A DNA stretch of 64,000 nucleotides from Pseudovibrio japonicus (GTDB lineage: Bacteria > Pseudomonadota > Alphaproteobacteria > Rhizobiales > Stappiaceae). Positions 48,865-57,953 of the stretch are shown in pieces. How positions within the stretch are numbered: position 1 is the first letter of the stretch; the number at the start of each line of letters is the position of its first letter. The notes under the pieces were generated by a model, which ran no database searches, was not told where the DNA came from, and saw only the letters and a list, made by a program, of their open reading frames with translations. The translations under genes and the position numbers were made by a program. The DNA lies in the NCBI RefSeq assembly GCF_014651595.1, contig NZ_BMXE01000002.1, positions 434,001-498,000 of the forward strand, in the 5' to 3' direction.

Positions 48865-51793
48865 CCCAGTTGGGGGCGGCTTCGGCTTCCACCTTGAGGG
48901 GGATGGAGAGCTGGAGGGCCGGCTCGGTGGCTTTTTCCATGGTGGTGATGACGAGTTTTTTGGTCTCGTCTACCTGATCCTCAGGCAGTTCGAAGATCAG
49001 CTCGTCGTGCACCTGCAGGAGCATTTGGGCGTCCAGATTTGCTTTTTCCAGAACCTCGTCCATACGCACCATGGCGCGGCGGATGATATCGGCCGCTGAG
49101 CCCTGAATTGGGGCGTTGATGGCTGCGCGTTCGTAGAACTGGCGCATGTTCGGGTTCTTGGTGTTTACATCCGGGTAGTGGGCGCGGCGGCCAAAGATGG
49201 TTTCGACGTAACCATTTGCATGGACGAACTTTTTGGTCTCTTCCATGTACTCTTTGATGCCGGGGAAGCGCTCAAAATAGGTTTTGATGTAGTCACCTGC
49301 TTCACCGCGAGCGATACCCAGCTGGTTGGCAAGGCCGAAGGCGGAGATCCCGTAGATGATGCCGAAGTTGATTGCTTTTGCACGGCGGCGGACCATTGGA
49401 TCCATGCCTTCAATCGGTACACCAAACATCTCGCTTGCCGTCATAGCGTGAATGTCGAGCCCATCGGCAAAGGCCTGCTTGAGCTGCGGGATATCGGCCA
49501 TGTGAGCAAGCACGCGCAGTTCGATCTGGCTGTAGTCGGCAGAAATGAGCATTTTGCCCTTTTCAGCCACGAAAGCCTGACGGATCTTGCGGCCCTCAGA
49601 GGTTCTGATCGGAATGTTCTGGATGTTTGGCTCGGACGAGGACAAACGGCCCGTAGAGGTGGAGGCCAGCGAGAACGAGGTGTGGACGCGGCCAGTTTCC
49701 TGATTGATGAAGCTTGGCAGGGCGTCAGTGTAGGTGGATTTCAGCTTGCTGAGCTGGCGCCACTCTACGATCTTGCTTGGCAGCTCATGGCCCTGCGCGG
49801 CGAGGTCATCCAGAACAGAGGCTGAGGTAGACCAAGCGCCGGTTTTGGTTTTTTTACCGCCGGGCAGGCCCATTTTGCCAAACAGGATTTCACCCAGTTG
49901 CTTTGGTGAGCCAACGTTGAAGATTTCGCCTGCTTTATCGTGGATTTCAGCTTCCAGCGCGGCAGCGCCCTGGGCGAACTCGCCGGAGAGCAGGGAAAGC
50001 ATCTGACGGTCGATGGAGATGCCACGGCGCTCCATTTTGGCCAGTGTTGCCACCATCGGGCGCTCCAGACGCTCGTAAACCACGGTCATTTCCTCAGCCG
50101 CGAGGCGTGGTTTGAGGATTTTCCAGAGGCGCAGGGTGACGTCTGCATCTTCCGCTGCATAGGCGGTGGCTTTGTCCAGCGGCACCTTGTCGAAGGAAAT
50201 CTGGGATTTGCCGGAGCCGCACACTTCCTTAAACGGGATTGGCGTGTGATTGAGCCAGCGCTGGGACAGTTCGTCCATGCCGTTGCCGCCTTTGCCAGCA
50301 TCAAGCGCGTAGGAAAGCAGCATGGTGTCGTCAAACGGCGCCATTTCCACGCCGTAGCGCTTGAGCACGAGCCAGTCGTACTTCATGTTCTGCGCGATTT
50401 TGAGGACAGCCGGGTCTTCCAGCATTGGCTTGAGCAGGGCGATGGCTTCTTTTAGCGGGATCTGGCCTTCCAGAAGCGCACCGCCGCCGAGCAGATCACC
50501 TTCGCCGTCCACATGCGCCAGCGGGATATAGCAGGCCTTGCCCGGTGTACAGGAGAGGGAGACGCCCACAAGGCCAGCTTCCATGGCGTTGAGGTCATCT
50601 GTCTCGGTATCCACAGCTACATAGCCCACTTCGTAGGCTTCAGCTATCCACTCTTTGAGGCGCTCGGTGGTGGAAACTGTTTCGTAGGCGGAATTATCTA
50701 CAGGAAGAGCTGATATTTCAGCTGCAACTTTCTCTGCCAGAGGGCCAGCAGTCCATGCTTTACCCTCAAGTTCTCCCGCGCCATCCTCAGCTTGTTCTGC
50801 TGGTTTTACCGTGCTTTCCCAACCTTCGATCACAACATCCGCTGGCTCGATGTTTTCCAGCACGGAACCGGTGACATCAGCCACCTTTTTGGTGAGGCTG
50901 GTGAAGCCCATTGCCTTGAGGAAGCCAACAGCCTGTGCGCCGTCCACATCACAAACGGAGAAGTCTTCGACCGGGGTTTCAACCGGCACAGCCTCTTCCA
51001 GCTGCACGAGGCGCTTGGAAATGCGGGCCTGCTCGGCGAACTCGATGAGGTTCTCGCGGCGCTTCTTCTGCTTGATGGTTTCGGCCTGCTCCAGCAAGGT
51101 GTCCAGATCACCGAATTCGTTGATGAGCAGGGCGGCAGTTTTCAGGCCAATACCTGGGACGCCCGGCACGTTATCAACGCTATCGCCGGCCAACGACTGC
51201 ACTTCGACCACCTTTTCCGGGCCGACACCAAACTTCTCAAAGACCTCTGGCTTGCCGATGATCTTGTTCTTCATGGTATCGACCATGCCGATCTTATCGG
51301 TGACCAACTGCATCAGGTCTTTATCGCCGGAGACGATTGTGACGCGGGCGCCGGCTTCTTCCGCCTGACGGGCGTAGGTGGCGATCAGATCATCGGCCTC
51401 ATAGCCTTGTTGCTCAATGGCAGGCACCCCGAATGCGCGGGTTGCCTGACGGATCAGGCCGAACTGAGGGCGCAGGTCTTCCGGTGGCGGCGGGCGGTGG
51501 GCCTTATATTCCGGGTAGAAGTCGTTGCGGAATGTTTTGCCGGACTTATCGAAGATCACGGCGAAGTGGGTCGGCTCGTCACCTTTTTCTTTGGTGGGGC
51601 CTTCCTGCATCATCTTCCAGAGCATGTTGCAGAAGCCGGAAACCGCGCCAACGGGCAGTCCGTCGGGCTTGCGAGTGAGCGGCGGCAGCGCGTGATACGC
51701 GCGGAAAATGAAGGTAGAGCCATCGATCAGGATGAGGTGATCGTTCTCTGTGAGAGCTGGGGCAATGGATTGTGTCGACATGGGCTGGATCAT
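48851..51793 (-). CDS. polA: DNA polymerase I
   Basis: A 980-residue DNA polymerase with all three domains. Residues about 18-310 are the 5'-3' flap nuclease (LILIDGSTFIFRAYHAL, GYEADDLIATYA, VSGDKDLMQLV, GVPGIGLKTA). Residues about 370-560 are the 3'-5' proofreading domain, which looks active: DTETD with D395 and E397, NMKYDWLVL, and YAAEDADVT. The polymerase has motif A DYSQIELRVLAHM, motif B RRAKAINFGIIYGIS, and motif C VHDELIFEL with D930. It processes Okazaki fragments and fills repair gaps. ATG 51793 follows AAGG; ATG 51781 is an alternative. Single gene. Confidence 0.98.
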   Translation of the reverse strand: MIQPMSTQSIAPALTENDHLILIDGSTFIFRAYHALPPLTRKPDGLPVGAVSGFCNMLWKMMQEGPTKEKGDEPTHFAVIFDKSGKTFRNDFYPEYKAHRPPPPEDLRPQFGLIRQATRAFGVPAIEQQGYEADDLIATYARQAEEAGARVTIVSGDKDLMQLVTDKIGMVDTMKNKIIGKPEVFEKFGVGPEKVVEVQSLAGDSVDNVPGVPGIGLKTAALLINEFGDLDTLLEQAETIKQKKRRENLIEFAEQARISKRLVQLEEAVPVETPVEDFSVCDVDGAQAVGFLKAMGFTSLTKKVADVTGSVLENIEPADVVIEGWESTVKPAEQAEDGAGELEGKAWTAGPLAEKVAAEISALPVDNSAYETVSTTERLKEWIAEAYEVGYVAVDTETDDLNAMEAGLVGVSLSCTPGKACYIPLAHVDGEGDLLGGGALLEGQIPLKEAIALLKPMLEDPAVLKIAQNMKYDWLVLKRYGVEMAPFDDTMLLSYALDAGKGGNGMDELSQRWLNHTPIPFKEVCGSGKSQISFDKVPLDKATAYAAEDADVTLRLWKILKPRLAAEEMTVVYERLERPMVATLAKMERRGISIDRQMLSLLSGEFAQGAAALEAEIHDKAGEIFNVGSPKQLGEILFGKMGLPGGKKTKTGAWSTSASVLDDLAAQGHELPSKIVEWRQLSKLKSTYTDALPSFINQETGRVHTSFSLASTSTGRLSSSEPNIQNIPIRTSEGRKIRQAFVAEKGKMLISADYSQIELRVLAHMADIPQLKQAFADGLDIHAMTASEMFGVPIEGMDPMVRRRAKAINFGIIYGISAFGLANQLGIARGEAGDYIKTYFERFPGIKEYMEETKKFVHANGYVETIFGRRAHYPDVNTKNPNMRQFYERAAINAPIQGSAADIIRRAMVRMDEVLEKANLDAQMLLQVHDELIFELPEDQVDETKKLVITTMEKATEPALQLSIPLKVEAEAAPNWEEAH

Positions 51794-51924
51794 GCCCGCC
51801 TTGGGCCCACAAAGAAAGAGGGATTAGCCCTTTTTCAATGATGTTTTATTGCATTGCACGTTCAGATAGTTCGGTGCGCTCTGCGCTACACTTTTCTGCA
51901 TGCCTATTCTCATCGGGAAATCAC

Positions 51925-51938
51925 CTGAAACGCTTCAG
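51925..51938. promoter_or_regulatory. LacI-type palindrome CTGAAACGCTTCAG
   Basis: Near-perfect 14-base palindrome with a central CG, 131 bases before polA. One base differs from the perfect copy at 55552. The form is typical of LacI-family operators. Confidence 0.35.
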
Positions 51939-51985
51939 GAAACACACAAGCACGCTTGTTCAGCTTGCTGTCTCCCAGGCCAGTT

Positions 51986-52453
51986 TTACGGTGTTTCTGG
52001 TGCCTTGTAGGGCATGAAGCCAGATTGATTGTTGCGGATGGTCGGTTTGAAACTTCCTTCCGGGCAAATGTAGATCAGCTCGTTTTCAAGGCGTACCTGC
52101 TGGCACTCATCGCTCAGCTCGTACACGAAGCCACTATTGTTCCTGCCGCTGACGAAGTAGTCATTGGTGGCAGGCTCTTCTCCAGAGACCGTCTCTGGTG
52201 CATCGTAGACCGAGGTGTTGCACAGGTCGCGGATTCTATCACGGTATTGGGAGCCGCCCAGATCCACAGTGCCACTGCGCTTCATCCATTCCTCTTCACA
52301 CTCCGCGACCTCAGCTGGTGTCGCCTTTTCTGGAGGAGGAGGTGTTTCCTGCGCAAAGGAGGAGGCGATGCTAACGCCAGTGAGAAAGGTCAGAAGCGCC
52401 ATGCACCTGGCTATGTTGCCTTTAGTTCGTGTAGTTGTGCTGGAGTAACTCAT
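51986..52453 (-). CDS. Secreted/periplasmic hypothetical protein
   Basis: A 155-residue protein with a signal peptide (positively charged start, then ALLTFLTGVSIASSFA, cleavage near AQE). The mature part is acidic and proline-rich at first (ETPPPPEKATPAEVAECEEEW) and has five cysteines after the signal, in ECEEEW, DLCNT, ECQQV and ICPEG contexts, which may form disulfides. I do not recognise a family. The ATG at 52453 overlaps the TGA of the upstream DUF2092 gene (ATGA), so the two are cotranslated and probably work together at the cell surface. Confidence 0.75.
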   Translation of the reverse strand: MSYSSTTTRTKGNIARCMALLTFLTGVSIASSFAQETPPPPEKATPAEVAECEEEWMKRSGTVDLGGSQYRDRIRDLCNTSVYDAPETVSGEEPATNDYFVSGRNNSGFVYELSDECQQVRLENELIYICPEGSFKPTIRNNQSGFMPYKAPETP

Positions 52454-53226
52454 TGTGAGCTCCCTCCGCTTTCTGCTGTCGTCAGGGCAGGCAGGCTGAA
52501 ATGCTCGGCACCGGCTGGAGGACTGAAGTTGAAGTCTTCCTGCTTGAGCTGAGGATCAAGGTTCCATCCCCTGTAAGACAAGTGTGTTTGGGGGGCACCT
52601 TCTATGTTTTTGTATGTGATTATGAGGTAGCCGGGCAGGCCGCTGTCTTCGTAGACCCAGAGCTGCCAATCGACCAGATCGTTAAAGAAAGCGAGGTGAT
52701 GGGCAACGCCTTCTGGCAGCACCTCACGCCCCACATACAAGGCCTGCGTTGTCAGCTCATCCAACATCTTGTCCAGCTCCGGATTTACCAGATCAATCCC
52801 GGGCAGGGTGAGTTGAAACTCATCGCGCAGCACCTCGATAAGCTCAGTAGAAGTGCCGGTGAAGTCTCCTTGCGTGTAGATATTTCGCGTCTTGTCGAAA
52901 TAGGTGATGATGCCGTCATCGAAGAAGATTTCACTGATCCCATCCGGGCGTGGGAGATCGATCCTGATGTCTCCTGCACCCAGAATGTTGACGGTGTATT
53001 CAAAGACAAAATTCAGCGGCACCCCGTCCTTGAAGATGCGCTCTTCACTGGCATAAACAGTAAAGGTCATCTGATCGATTTCGCTGAACTTTTCTATGGT
53101 TTCACGCAGGACACGCCGTGCCTCCTCCTCGTTTTGGGCAGAGGCAGGCAAGGGGCGCAACTCCAGCCAGCTGATAAAGCTGACAATGAGAAGAAATGAC
53201 AGAACTCTGAGAGCCCCGAGTTTCAT
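52450..53226 (-). CDS. DUF2092 family periplasmic protein (LolA-like fold)
   Basis: A 258-residue exported protein with a signal peptide ending ASA-QN (about 30). The mature part reads VLRETIEKFSEIDQMTFTVYASEE, DIRIDLPRPDG, IFFDDGIITYFDKTRNIY and HHLAFFNDLVDWQLWVYEDSGLPGYLIITYK. This matches DUF2092, which is predicted to form a half-barrel like LolA/LolB and may bind a lipid or lipoprotein. The function is unknown. It is cotranscribed with the small cysteine-containing protein downstream (4-base overlap). Confidence 0.82.
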   Translation of the reverse strand: MKLGALRVLSFLLIVSFISWLELRPLPASAQNEEEARRVLRETIEKFSEIDQMTFTVYASEERIFKDGVPLNFVFEYTVNILGAGDIRIDLPRPDGISEIFFDDGIITYFDKTRNIYTQGDFTGTSTELIEVLRDEFQLTLPGIDLVNPELDKMLDELTTQALYVGREVLPEGVAHHLAFFNDLVDWQLWVYEDSGLPGYLIITYKNIEGAPQTHLSYRGWNLDPQLKQEDFNFSPPAGAEHFSLPALTTAESGGSSQ

Positions 53227-53350
53227 TGATACACAAACCCTGATTTTGTCACACGGCAGTCAATCCTATTGAAACCCTAAGCAAAGACCTGAAAGACCGT
53301 CTGAACCCAACCGCTAAAATTGACCGTTGTAGGTGTATATGTCGCAAAGA

Positions 53351-53377
53351 AGCCCCGAAAACTGCGGTTTCGGGGCT
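53351..53377 (-). terminator. Intrinsic terminator after the acyltransferase gene
   Basis: On the minus strand AGCCCCGAAA and TTTCGGGGCT form a perfect 10-base stem with a 7-base loop, followed by TCTTTGC. Confidence 0.85.
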
Positions 53378-53405
53378 AAGTCAGGTCAGGCTGATCGTAC
53401 TTACA

Positions 53406-54452
53406 TCAGGTTGGTGACGGGACAGGACGTTTTGTGCCGGGCATCTGGGCGATGTAGGCCCAAGCGGGTCGCTTGAACAGAAACTCGAGGTAGCCCAGTT
53501 TGTTGATCAGCCAGAACAAGATCATTGGTGCTATGGTGGCGGTGCAGGTGACGATTAACGAAATAGCACCAGCATCCTCAATGAGGCCCAGCTTCAACAG
53601 AAGCGTGCGGGAGACTGCCATGGGGAAGAAGAAGGACAGGTAGATCACGATGGAGTTCTTGCCCATGTAGCGCAGCAAGTCCAACAGCTTAACCTTGGAG
53701 AGCAGGGCAGAGACTGTGATGACCGCCAGAGCGCCCAGGCCACCCAATGCCAGAGAGGCAAATGGCAGCTCCGAATAGCCGTAGCTCACGGCAAAGCCGT
53801 TGACGAGCGCCCAGAGGACGATAAAGGCTAGTCCTGTCAGGACATTCTCACGGACCCAATCGGCGATCGCGAAGATCTTCTGGGCGAAGATATAGCCAGC
53901 GAAAAAGAACACGAAGCGGGAGGCGGTTTCGTCAATCAGAACGGAGCCGGTGTGTATTTGGCTGATCTGAAGACCTGCCGCGACCAGCAAGGTCAGCTGC
54001 CATGGCACCTTCATGGAGTGCAGCAGCTTGGTGATGACGAAGAAGACTGGCAGGGCGTAGATGAACCAGAGTGTCCCGAAAGGTTGCACGAAGGCGAAGG
54101 CGTAGTTCATCATTACGCTCTCCCAGGCGACTTCCGCCGCGAACGAAGGGGCCTTCATGCCGAACTGGATGGTGAGCCAGAGGATGTAGAAATAGAAGAA
54201 GTGGACGACCTTGCGGTCCAGATACAAACGCCAGTCCCGGTCGATTGTCAGAGCAAGGAACAAGCCGGAGATCATGAAAAAGTCCGGCATACGGAAGGGC
54301 TTAGCAAAGGCCACGATCTCGCCCATGAACCCCATTTCGCCGGTAGCTTTGCCAACCCCGAGGGTTGAATGCATCATCACTACGAGAAAGATGCAGAACC
54401 CTTTCGCGTAATCGACCCAATCCACGCGATTGGCTGTTTGCTGCGCCGCCAT
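53406..54452 (-). CDS. Acyltransferase-3 family integral membrane protein
   Basis: A 348-residue protein with about ten membrane segments. The N-terminal WVDYAKGFCIFLVVMMHS is the acyltransferase-3 signature, with the conserved histidine in MMHS, followed by MPDFFMISGLFLAL and a DRKVVHFFYFYILW arginine motif. Members transfer acetyl, succinyl or other acyl groups to sugars and glycans at the cell surface (OpgC, OafA, NodX). The acceptor is unknown and no glycan operon is adjacent. The ATG at 54452 is preferred over GTG 54467 because GGGATGAC precedes it. It has its own terminator and a 12-base palindrome upstream. Confidence 0.87.
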   Translation of the reverse strand: MAAQQTANRVDWVDYAKGFCIFLVVMMHSTLGVGKATGEMGFMGEIVAFAKPFRMPDFFMISGLFLALTIDRDWRLYLDRKVVHFFYFYILWLTIQFGMKAPSFAAEVAWESVMMNYAFAFVQPFGTLWFIYALPVFFVITKLLHSMKVPWQLTLLVAAGLQISQIHTGSVLIDETASRFVFFFAGYIFAQKIFAIADWVRENVLTGLAFIVLWALVNGFAVSYGYSELPFASLALGGLGALAVITVSALLSKVKLLDLLRYMGKNSIVIYLSFFFPMAVSRTLLLKLGLIEDAGAISLIVTCTATIAPMILFWLINKLGYLEFLFKRPAWAYIAQMPGTKRPVPSPT

Positions 54453-54485
54453 GTCATCCCACCCCACAAATGTACAAACTAATAT

Positions 54486-54497
54486 TTACAATTGTAA
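54486..54497. promoter_or_regulatory. Perfect palindrome TTACAATTGTAA upstream of the acyltransferase gene
   Basis: Twelve-base perfect palindrome, 33 bases before the ATG at 54452, in an AT-rich promoter-like stretch. Regulator unknown; chance is possible in such AT-rich sequence. Confidence 0.3.
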
Positions 54498-54548
54498 GTT
54501 TTACGGAGCACGAATACCAGCGGGAAACTGGCAGAGTTCGATTATTGG

Positions 54549-55388
54549 TTACTGAGCGTCATCCAAATCCACGGTGACAGACACATAGCCATGTTGTCCG
54601 AAGCCCACAGAGGATGCACTCACCTCAACGACGTTAGAGTAATCCTGTGGATTACCTGTGCCTAATATGTGGGTTACATCTACCTCGGCATGCTCGGTCA
54701 TATCGATGTTGGTTTGGGAGCAAAAACCGGCATTTAAAGTGCCCGTCCCGTCAAGAAACTCAATGATGCGCTCGCCTGCTGGAATGTTGATGTCATTGAA
54801 ATCTCCACCAATGACAACCGGACCAGCACTGGTGTCGCTTTCCATTTGCTGGATGATGTTGCAGATGCCTTCCTGCTGATCTTCATTGCTCACAGTAGGA
54901 TCATTATCGACCCGGCCTCCGAAGGTATCCGGGATCGGCAGGTGGACATTGTACAGGTGCAGGGGCTCACTGGATTGGCTATCGTTCACGATTGCCCAGA
55001 CGCCATTTTGAGTACGGTTGTCAAAGGGAACGGTCCATTCCCCATAGGCATTGCCAACACTGAAGCGGGGATCATCCCTCAGCCAGATTTCCTGACCGTC
55101 GCTGGCGACAATCAGATCGTAATCATCCTCTAGCATGTCTGCGATCTCGTCGCTGCCCCTTGAGGTTTCTGAGAGCAGTAGCACGTCTGCATCTTCGTTG
55201 TTGAAGATGGTTTCCGCCAGATTCTCGTTGGTTGGGTTGTTGTTGATATCCCGGCCCGTCACATTCCATGCCAGGATTTCAATCGGCGCGGCTTCAGCCA
55301 AAGCCGACACAAAAAGTCCGGACAGTGCCAAAATAGAAAAGATCCTGGGTTGTCTGCTCATCAAGCGCGCTGCACGAAACTTAGCCAT
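54549..55388 (-). CDS. Secreted endonuclease/exonuclease/phosphatase-family protein
   Basis: A 279-residue protein with a signal peptide (RIFSILALSGLFVSALAEA, cleavage before APIEILAWN). The EEP (DNase I-like) fold is complete: ILAWNV, LLLSETS with the metal-binding glutamate, LYNVHLP, VIGGDFNDINIP, VDVTHILG, and the final histidine in GQHGYVSV. Members hydrolyse DNA, RNA or phosphate esters, so an extracellular nuclease for phosphate acquisition or biofilm turnover is plausible. ATG 55388 follows AAAGGGG; the frame extends to 55424 without support. It is a single gene, 81 bases before the end of the gap to the acyltransferase. Confidence 0.87.
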   Translation of the reverse strand: MAKFRAARLMSRQPRIFSILALSGLFVSALAEAAPIEILAWNVTGRDINNNPTNENLAETIFNNEDADVLLLSETSRGSDEIADMLEDDYDLIVASDGQEIWLRDDPRFSVGNAYGEWTVPFDNRTQNGVWAIVNDSQSSEPLHLYNVHLPIPDTFGGRVDNDPTVSNEDQQEGICNIIQQMESDTSAGPVVIGGDFNDINIPAGERIIEFLDGTGTLNAGFCSQTNIDMTEHAEVDVTHILGTGNPQDYSNVVEVSASSVGFGQHGYVSVTVDLDDAQ

Positions 55389-55915
55389 TTTACAAACCCC
55401 TTTATAAAATGAAGTACCAACCACCTGCTCACTAAGAGACTCTTTATGATCGCCGCGATCCGAACCTCTTCAGAGCCATCTCAAACCTGAGGGTCTCCAG
55501 TGAACCGCGACTTTTAGGAGGGGGCAACACCGCCAATTATTGGGGGCTTCGCTGAAACGTTTCAGATCTCTCATCAATGCCGCACGCCACTCGCGCACCT
55601 GCTGCTTCTTTGCAGTGACGCGGCGAAGAATTCGTTAGCACAACGATTTTTTCCCAAGACATTAGGCCACTAAGATTTCTGGATAAAGGCTGGCGGCGTG
55701 GGGCGCTTAATCTTTGACAGGTTTTTCGGAGGTTACACCTGAAGTCTGCTCGGTGTAGGGTGTATTATCGTCTCAATCAGCGTTTGCAACGGGTCCTGAT
55801 TTAGCGCAGGTTTTACCAGATTCTGAACTGTTGAGTGCAACCATATAATCTAAGAGTATATTAGTTATATCCGCCTAGAATATATTTAGTAGAACCAGAT
55901 ATTCTGGAGTTGCAA
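55389..55915. other. Divergent intergenic region
   Basis: A 527-base gap between the EEP gene and the serine hydrolase gene. It includes a perfect LacI-type palindrome (55552-55565) and an AT-rich promoter-like stretch at 55840-55895. No gene supported. Confidence 0.5.
55552..55565. promoter_or_regulatory. LacI-type palindrome CTGAAACGTTTCAG
   Basis: Perfect 14-base palindrome with the central ACGT of LacI/GalR-family operators, 164 bases before the EEP gene and 350 bases before the serine hydrolase gene. Confidence 0.45.
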
Positions 55916-57109
55916 GTGCTTAGGTATTGTCAGGTGTTATGCGCCATAGCAGGTTTGATCATCATGCCTACTTCGGTGTCGGCGCAAGAGACGCACAACA
56001 CCCCGGAGTTACTCCAGGAACTCTGGAATGGGCCGGGCCTTAACGCCGATGACTTTGCGCCTGAAGTTTTTAAAAAGGTCTCACAGGACTATCTGGAAGA
56101 AATCCTCTCCGAACAACGTGAAGTATACGGCCCTGCGCTTAGTGTACAGCCGACTGCCGACAATCACAGGTTTCTTATCGAGACAGAAACCTACTCCATC
56201 CCAGCACTTGTTAAGCTGAACGAGGCAGGGCAACTGACCGGACTGTTGTTCCGCTACGGTCATATCAAAGATGTGGACCATGGAGACCTGCTGGAGCGCA
56301 TCCGGGAGCAGACCAAAAAGCAAAGTTATGTGCTGATGGAAAACGGCGAAGTCCACGCAGAGCATGATAGCAATGTGCGGATGGCGGTCGGTTCAGCATT
56401 CAAGCTTTTTGTACTTGATGAGCTGGCGCAGCAGATTGATGCCGGTAACTTTGACTGGGACGAAAAAGTTACTCTGGAACAACGCCATATCTCATTTCCC
56501 AGCGGCACTATGCAGGAAGAACCTGTCGGCAAGATGTTTGCCCTGCTGGATGTTGCGCGCAATATGATCTCAGTTTCAGACAACACCGCGACGGATCTGC
56601 TAATGGATGTGATCGGGCAGGAGAACGTGATGTTGCCGGGTGCAAGCTCACCGGCACTGACCACGAGGCAGTTGTTCCACCTGAAAGCTGACAAACACGC
56701 TGCGGAGGCTTATCTCAAAGCCGGACCTGAAGAACGTGCGCATATTCTTATGGATTTGCCCGCCCGCCTGCCGGCTATTGACTTGGTTTCCGGGCCTGTG
56801 ACCGATGGAATTGAGTGGTACGTTTCCACACGAGAGCTGTGCGACGTTATGACAGAGCTGAAGGATATCAAGGGAATTTTCGTAAATCCGGGTGTGGCGG
56901 ATCCGGATAACTGGACTGCGCTTGCTTACAAAGGGGGAAGCGAGACCGGTGTGCTCAACATGACCTACGCGCTGGAGGATCAAGAGGGAAACGAGTGGTG
57001 TTTCTCAACCACATGGAATGCCAAGGAGAAGCTGGACAACACCTACCTGATTGCGCTGGTCGCCACTTTGTTGGAGAGCCCGCAAACTCTTGAGGCGGCT
57101 CTCCAGTAA
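55916..57109 (+). CDS. Exported serine hydrolase of the class A beta-lactamase-like fold
   Basis: A 397-residue protein with a signal peptide (VLCAIAGLIIMPTSVSA, cleavage before QET). An N-terminal domain of about 120 residues precedes the catalytic domain, which has SxxK in AVGSAFKLFVL, SDN in ISVSDNTATDLL, and KGG in AYKGGSETGVLN, in class A order. The omega-loop ExxLN of true beta-lactamases is not visible after SDN (the text reads VMLPGASSPALTTRQ), so deacylation of antibiotics is doubtful and a peptidase or esterase role is more likely. GTG 55916 follows GGAG; TTG 55910 is too close. Confidence 0.85.
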   Translation: MLRYCQVLCAIAGLIIMPTSVSAQETHNTPELLQELWNGPGLNADDFAPEVFKKVSQDYLEEILSEQREVYGPALSVQPTADNHRFLIETETYSIPALVKLNEAGQLTGLLFRYGHIKDVDHGDLLERIREQTKKQSYVLMENGEVHAEHDSNVRMAVGSAFKLFVLDELAQQIDAGNFDWDEKVTLEQRHISFPSGTMQEEPVGKMFALLDVARNMISVSDNTATDLLMDVIGQENVMLPGASSPALTTRQLFHLKADKHAAEAYLKAGPEERAHILMDLPARLPAIDLVSGPVTDGIEWYVSTRELCDVMTELKDIKGIFVNPGVADPDNWTALAYKGGSETGVLNMTYALEDQEGNEWCFSTTWNAKEKLDNTYLIALVATLLESPQTLEAALQ

Positions 57110-57119
57110 GTGAAGCGGG

Positions 57120-57659
57120 TTAACGACGCTCGTTATCGTCAGTAGAAGACCAAGGGCTGATCTGATCCGGGTCGCCGGAGCGCGACCGGTTTGGGTGATC
57201 CTGATCGTCATCATGATGACGGGAGGAACTCCACTCGTCCTCATTCAGGTCCACCGTACCATCACGGCGTCGGTAACCAGGATTGACGTTAAGGTTCTGC
57301 ACTTTTACATGGCGTGCCAAGTAGTTGCCGATTACCTCACGCAGCGGAGGGATGAAGAGCAGAAGGCCGATGGCGTCGGTAAAGAAGCCCGGAATGAGCA
57401 GCATAAGACCCGCAAAGACGATCATGGCACCATGCATCATCTCATGGCTTGGCACTCGGCCTGCATCCATTTCGGCCCGCATGCGCATGAGCAAAGATAG
57501 GCCCTGCTGGCGCAGCATGTAGGAACCGGCAACTGCGGTCGCCACAGTCAACAGGATGGTAGGAATTGCCCCGATTACACTACCAACCTCAATAAAGAGG
57601 TAGATCTCAATTGTTGGCAGGAGAATGAAACAGGCAAGAATGATAAATCCGAGTGGCAT
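57120..57659 (-). CDS. fxsA: FxsA family membrane protein
   Basis: A 179-residue cytoplasmic-membrane protein. The N-terminal 100 residues match FxsA: ILLPTIEIYLFIEVGSVIGAIPTILLTVATAVAGSYMLRQQG cut to its two helices, then EMMHGAMIVFAGLMLLIPGFFTDAIGLLLFIPPLR. The C-terminal 60 residues are hydrophilic and rich in D, H, S and R. In Escherichia coli, FxsA relieves phage F exclusion by T7; the normal role is unknown. It ends 10 bases from the serine hydrolase stop (convergent) and is divergent from the Tim44-like gene, as in many Hyphomicrobiales. Confidence 0.92.
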   Translation of the reverse strand: MPLGFIILACFILLPTIEIYLFIEVGSVIGAIPTILLTVATAVAGSYMLRQQGLSLLMRMRAEMDAGRVPSHEMMHGAMIVFAGLMLLIPGFFTDAIGLLLFIPPLREVIGNYLARHVKVQNLNVNPGYRRRDGTVDLNEDEWSSSRHHDDDQDHPNRSRSGDPDQISPWSSTDDNERR

Positions 57660-57953
57660 AGCGTCCGCGTTGGTTAAGGTATATTTTGATTATTAATGAT
57701 CACATTTTGAGACGATCACACATATAGTGGGTGGTCTTCGCAGAAATGCAATGACTGATGCAAGCTTATACTTGGATGATAAGACCTTAAAAAGGCGTTG
57801 GGATGAACACGAAATAACTGGATGTTGGCGCTAGAAACCTTAAATTAGTGACAGAGCCTGTAAAAATGCGCTAGAGCACATTATCTAGATATCTAATGCA
57901 TTTGATCATCGGCTCTTTGCAGCCAACGAGTAAAGGACCGGTCGGTACTCGGA
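57660..57953. other. Divergent promoter region between fxsA and the Tim44-like gene
   Basis: A 294-base AT-rich gap with no gene; it presumably starts the Tim44-like/mltA/smr/xre transcript on the plus strand. Confidence 0.5.

Noticed and set aside
50792-51841. 349-codon frame opposite polA
   Set aside because: Antisense shadow of the flap-nuclease domain of polA; no independent start signals or homology.
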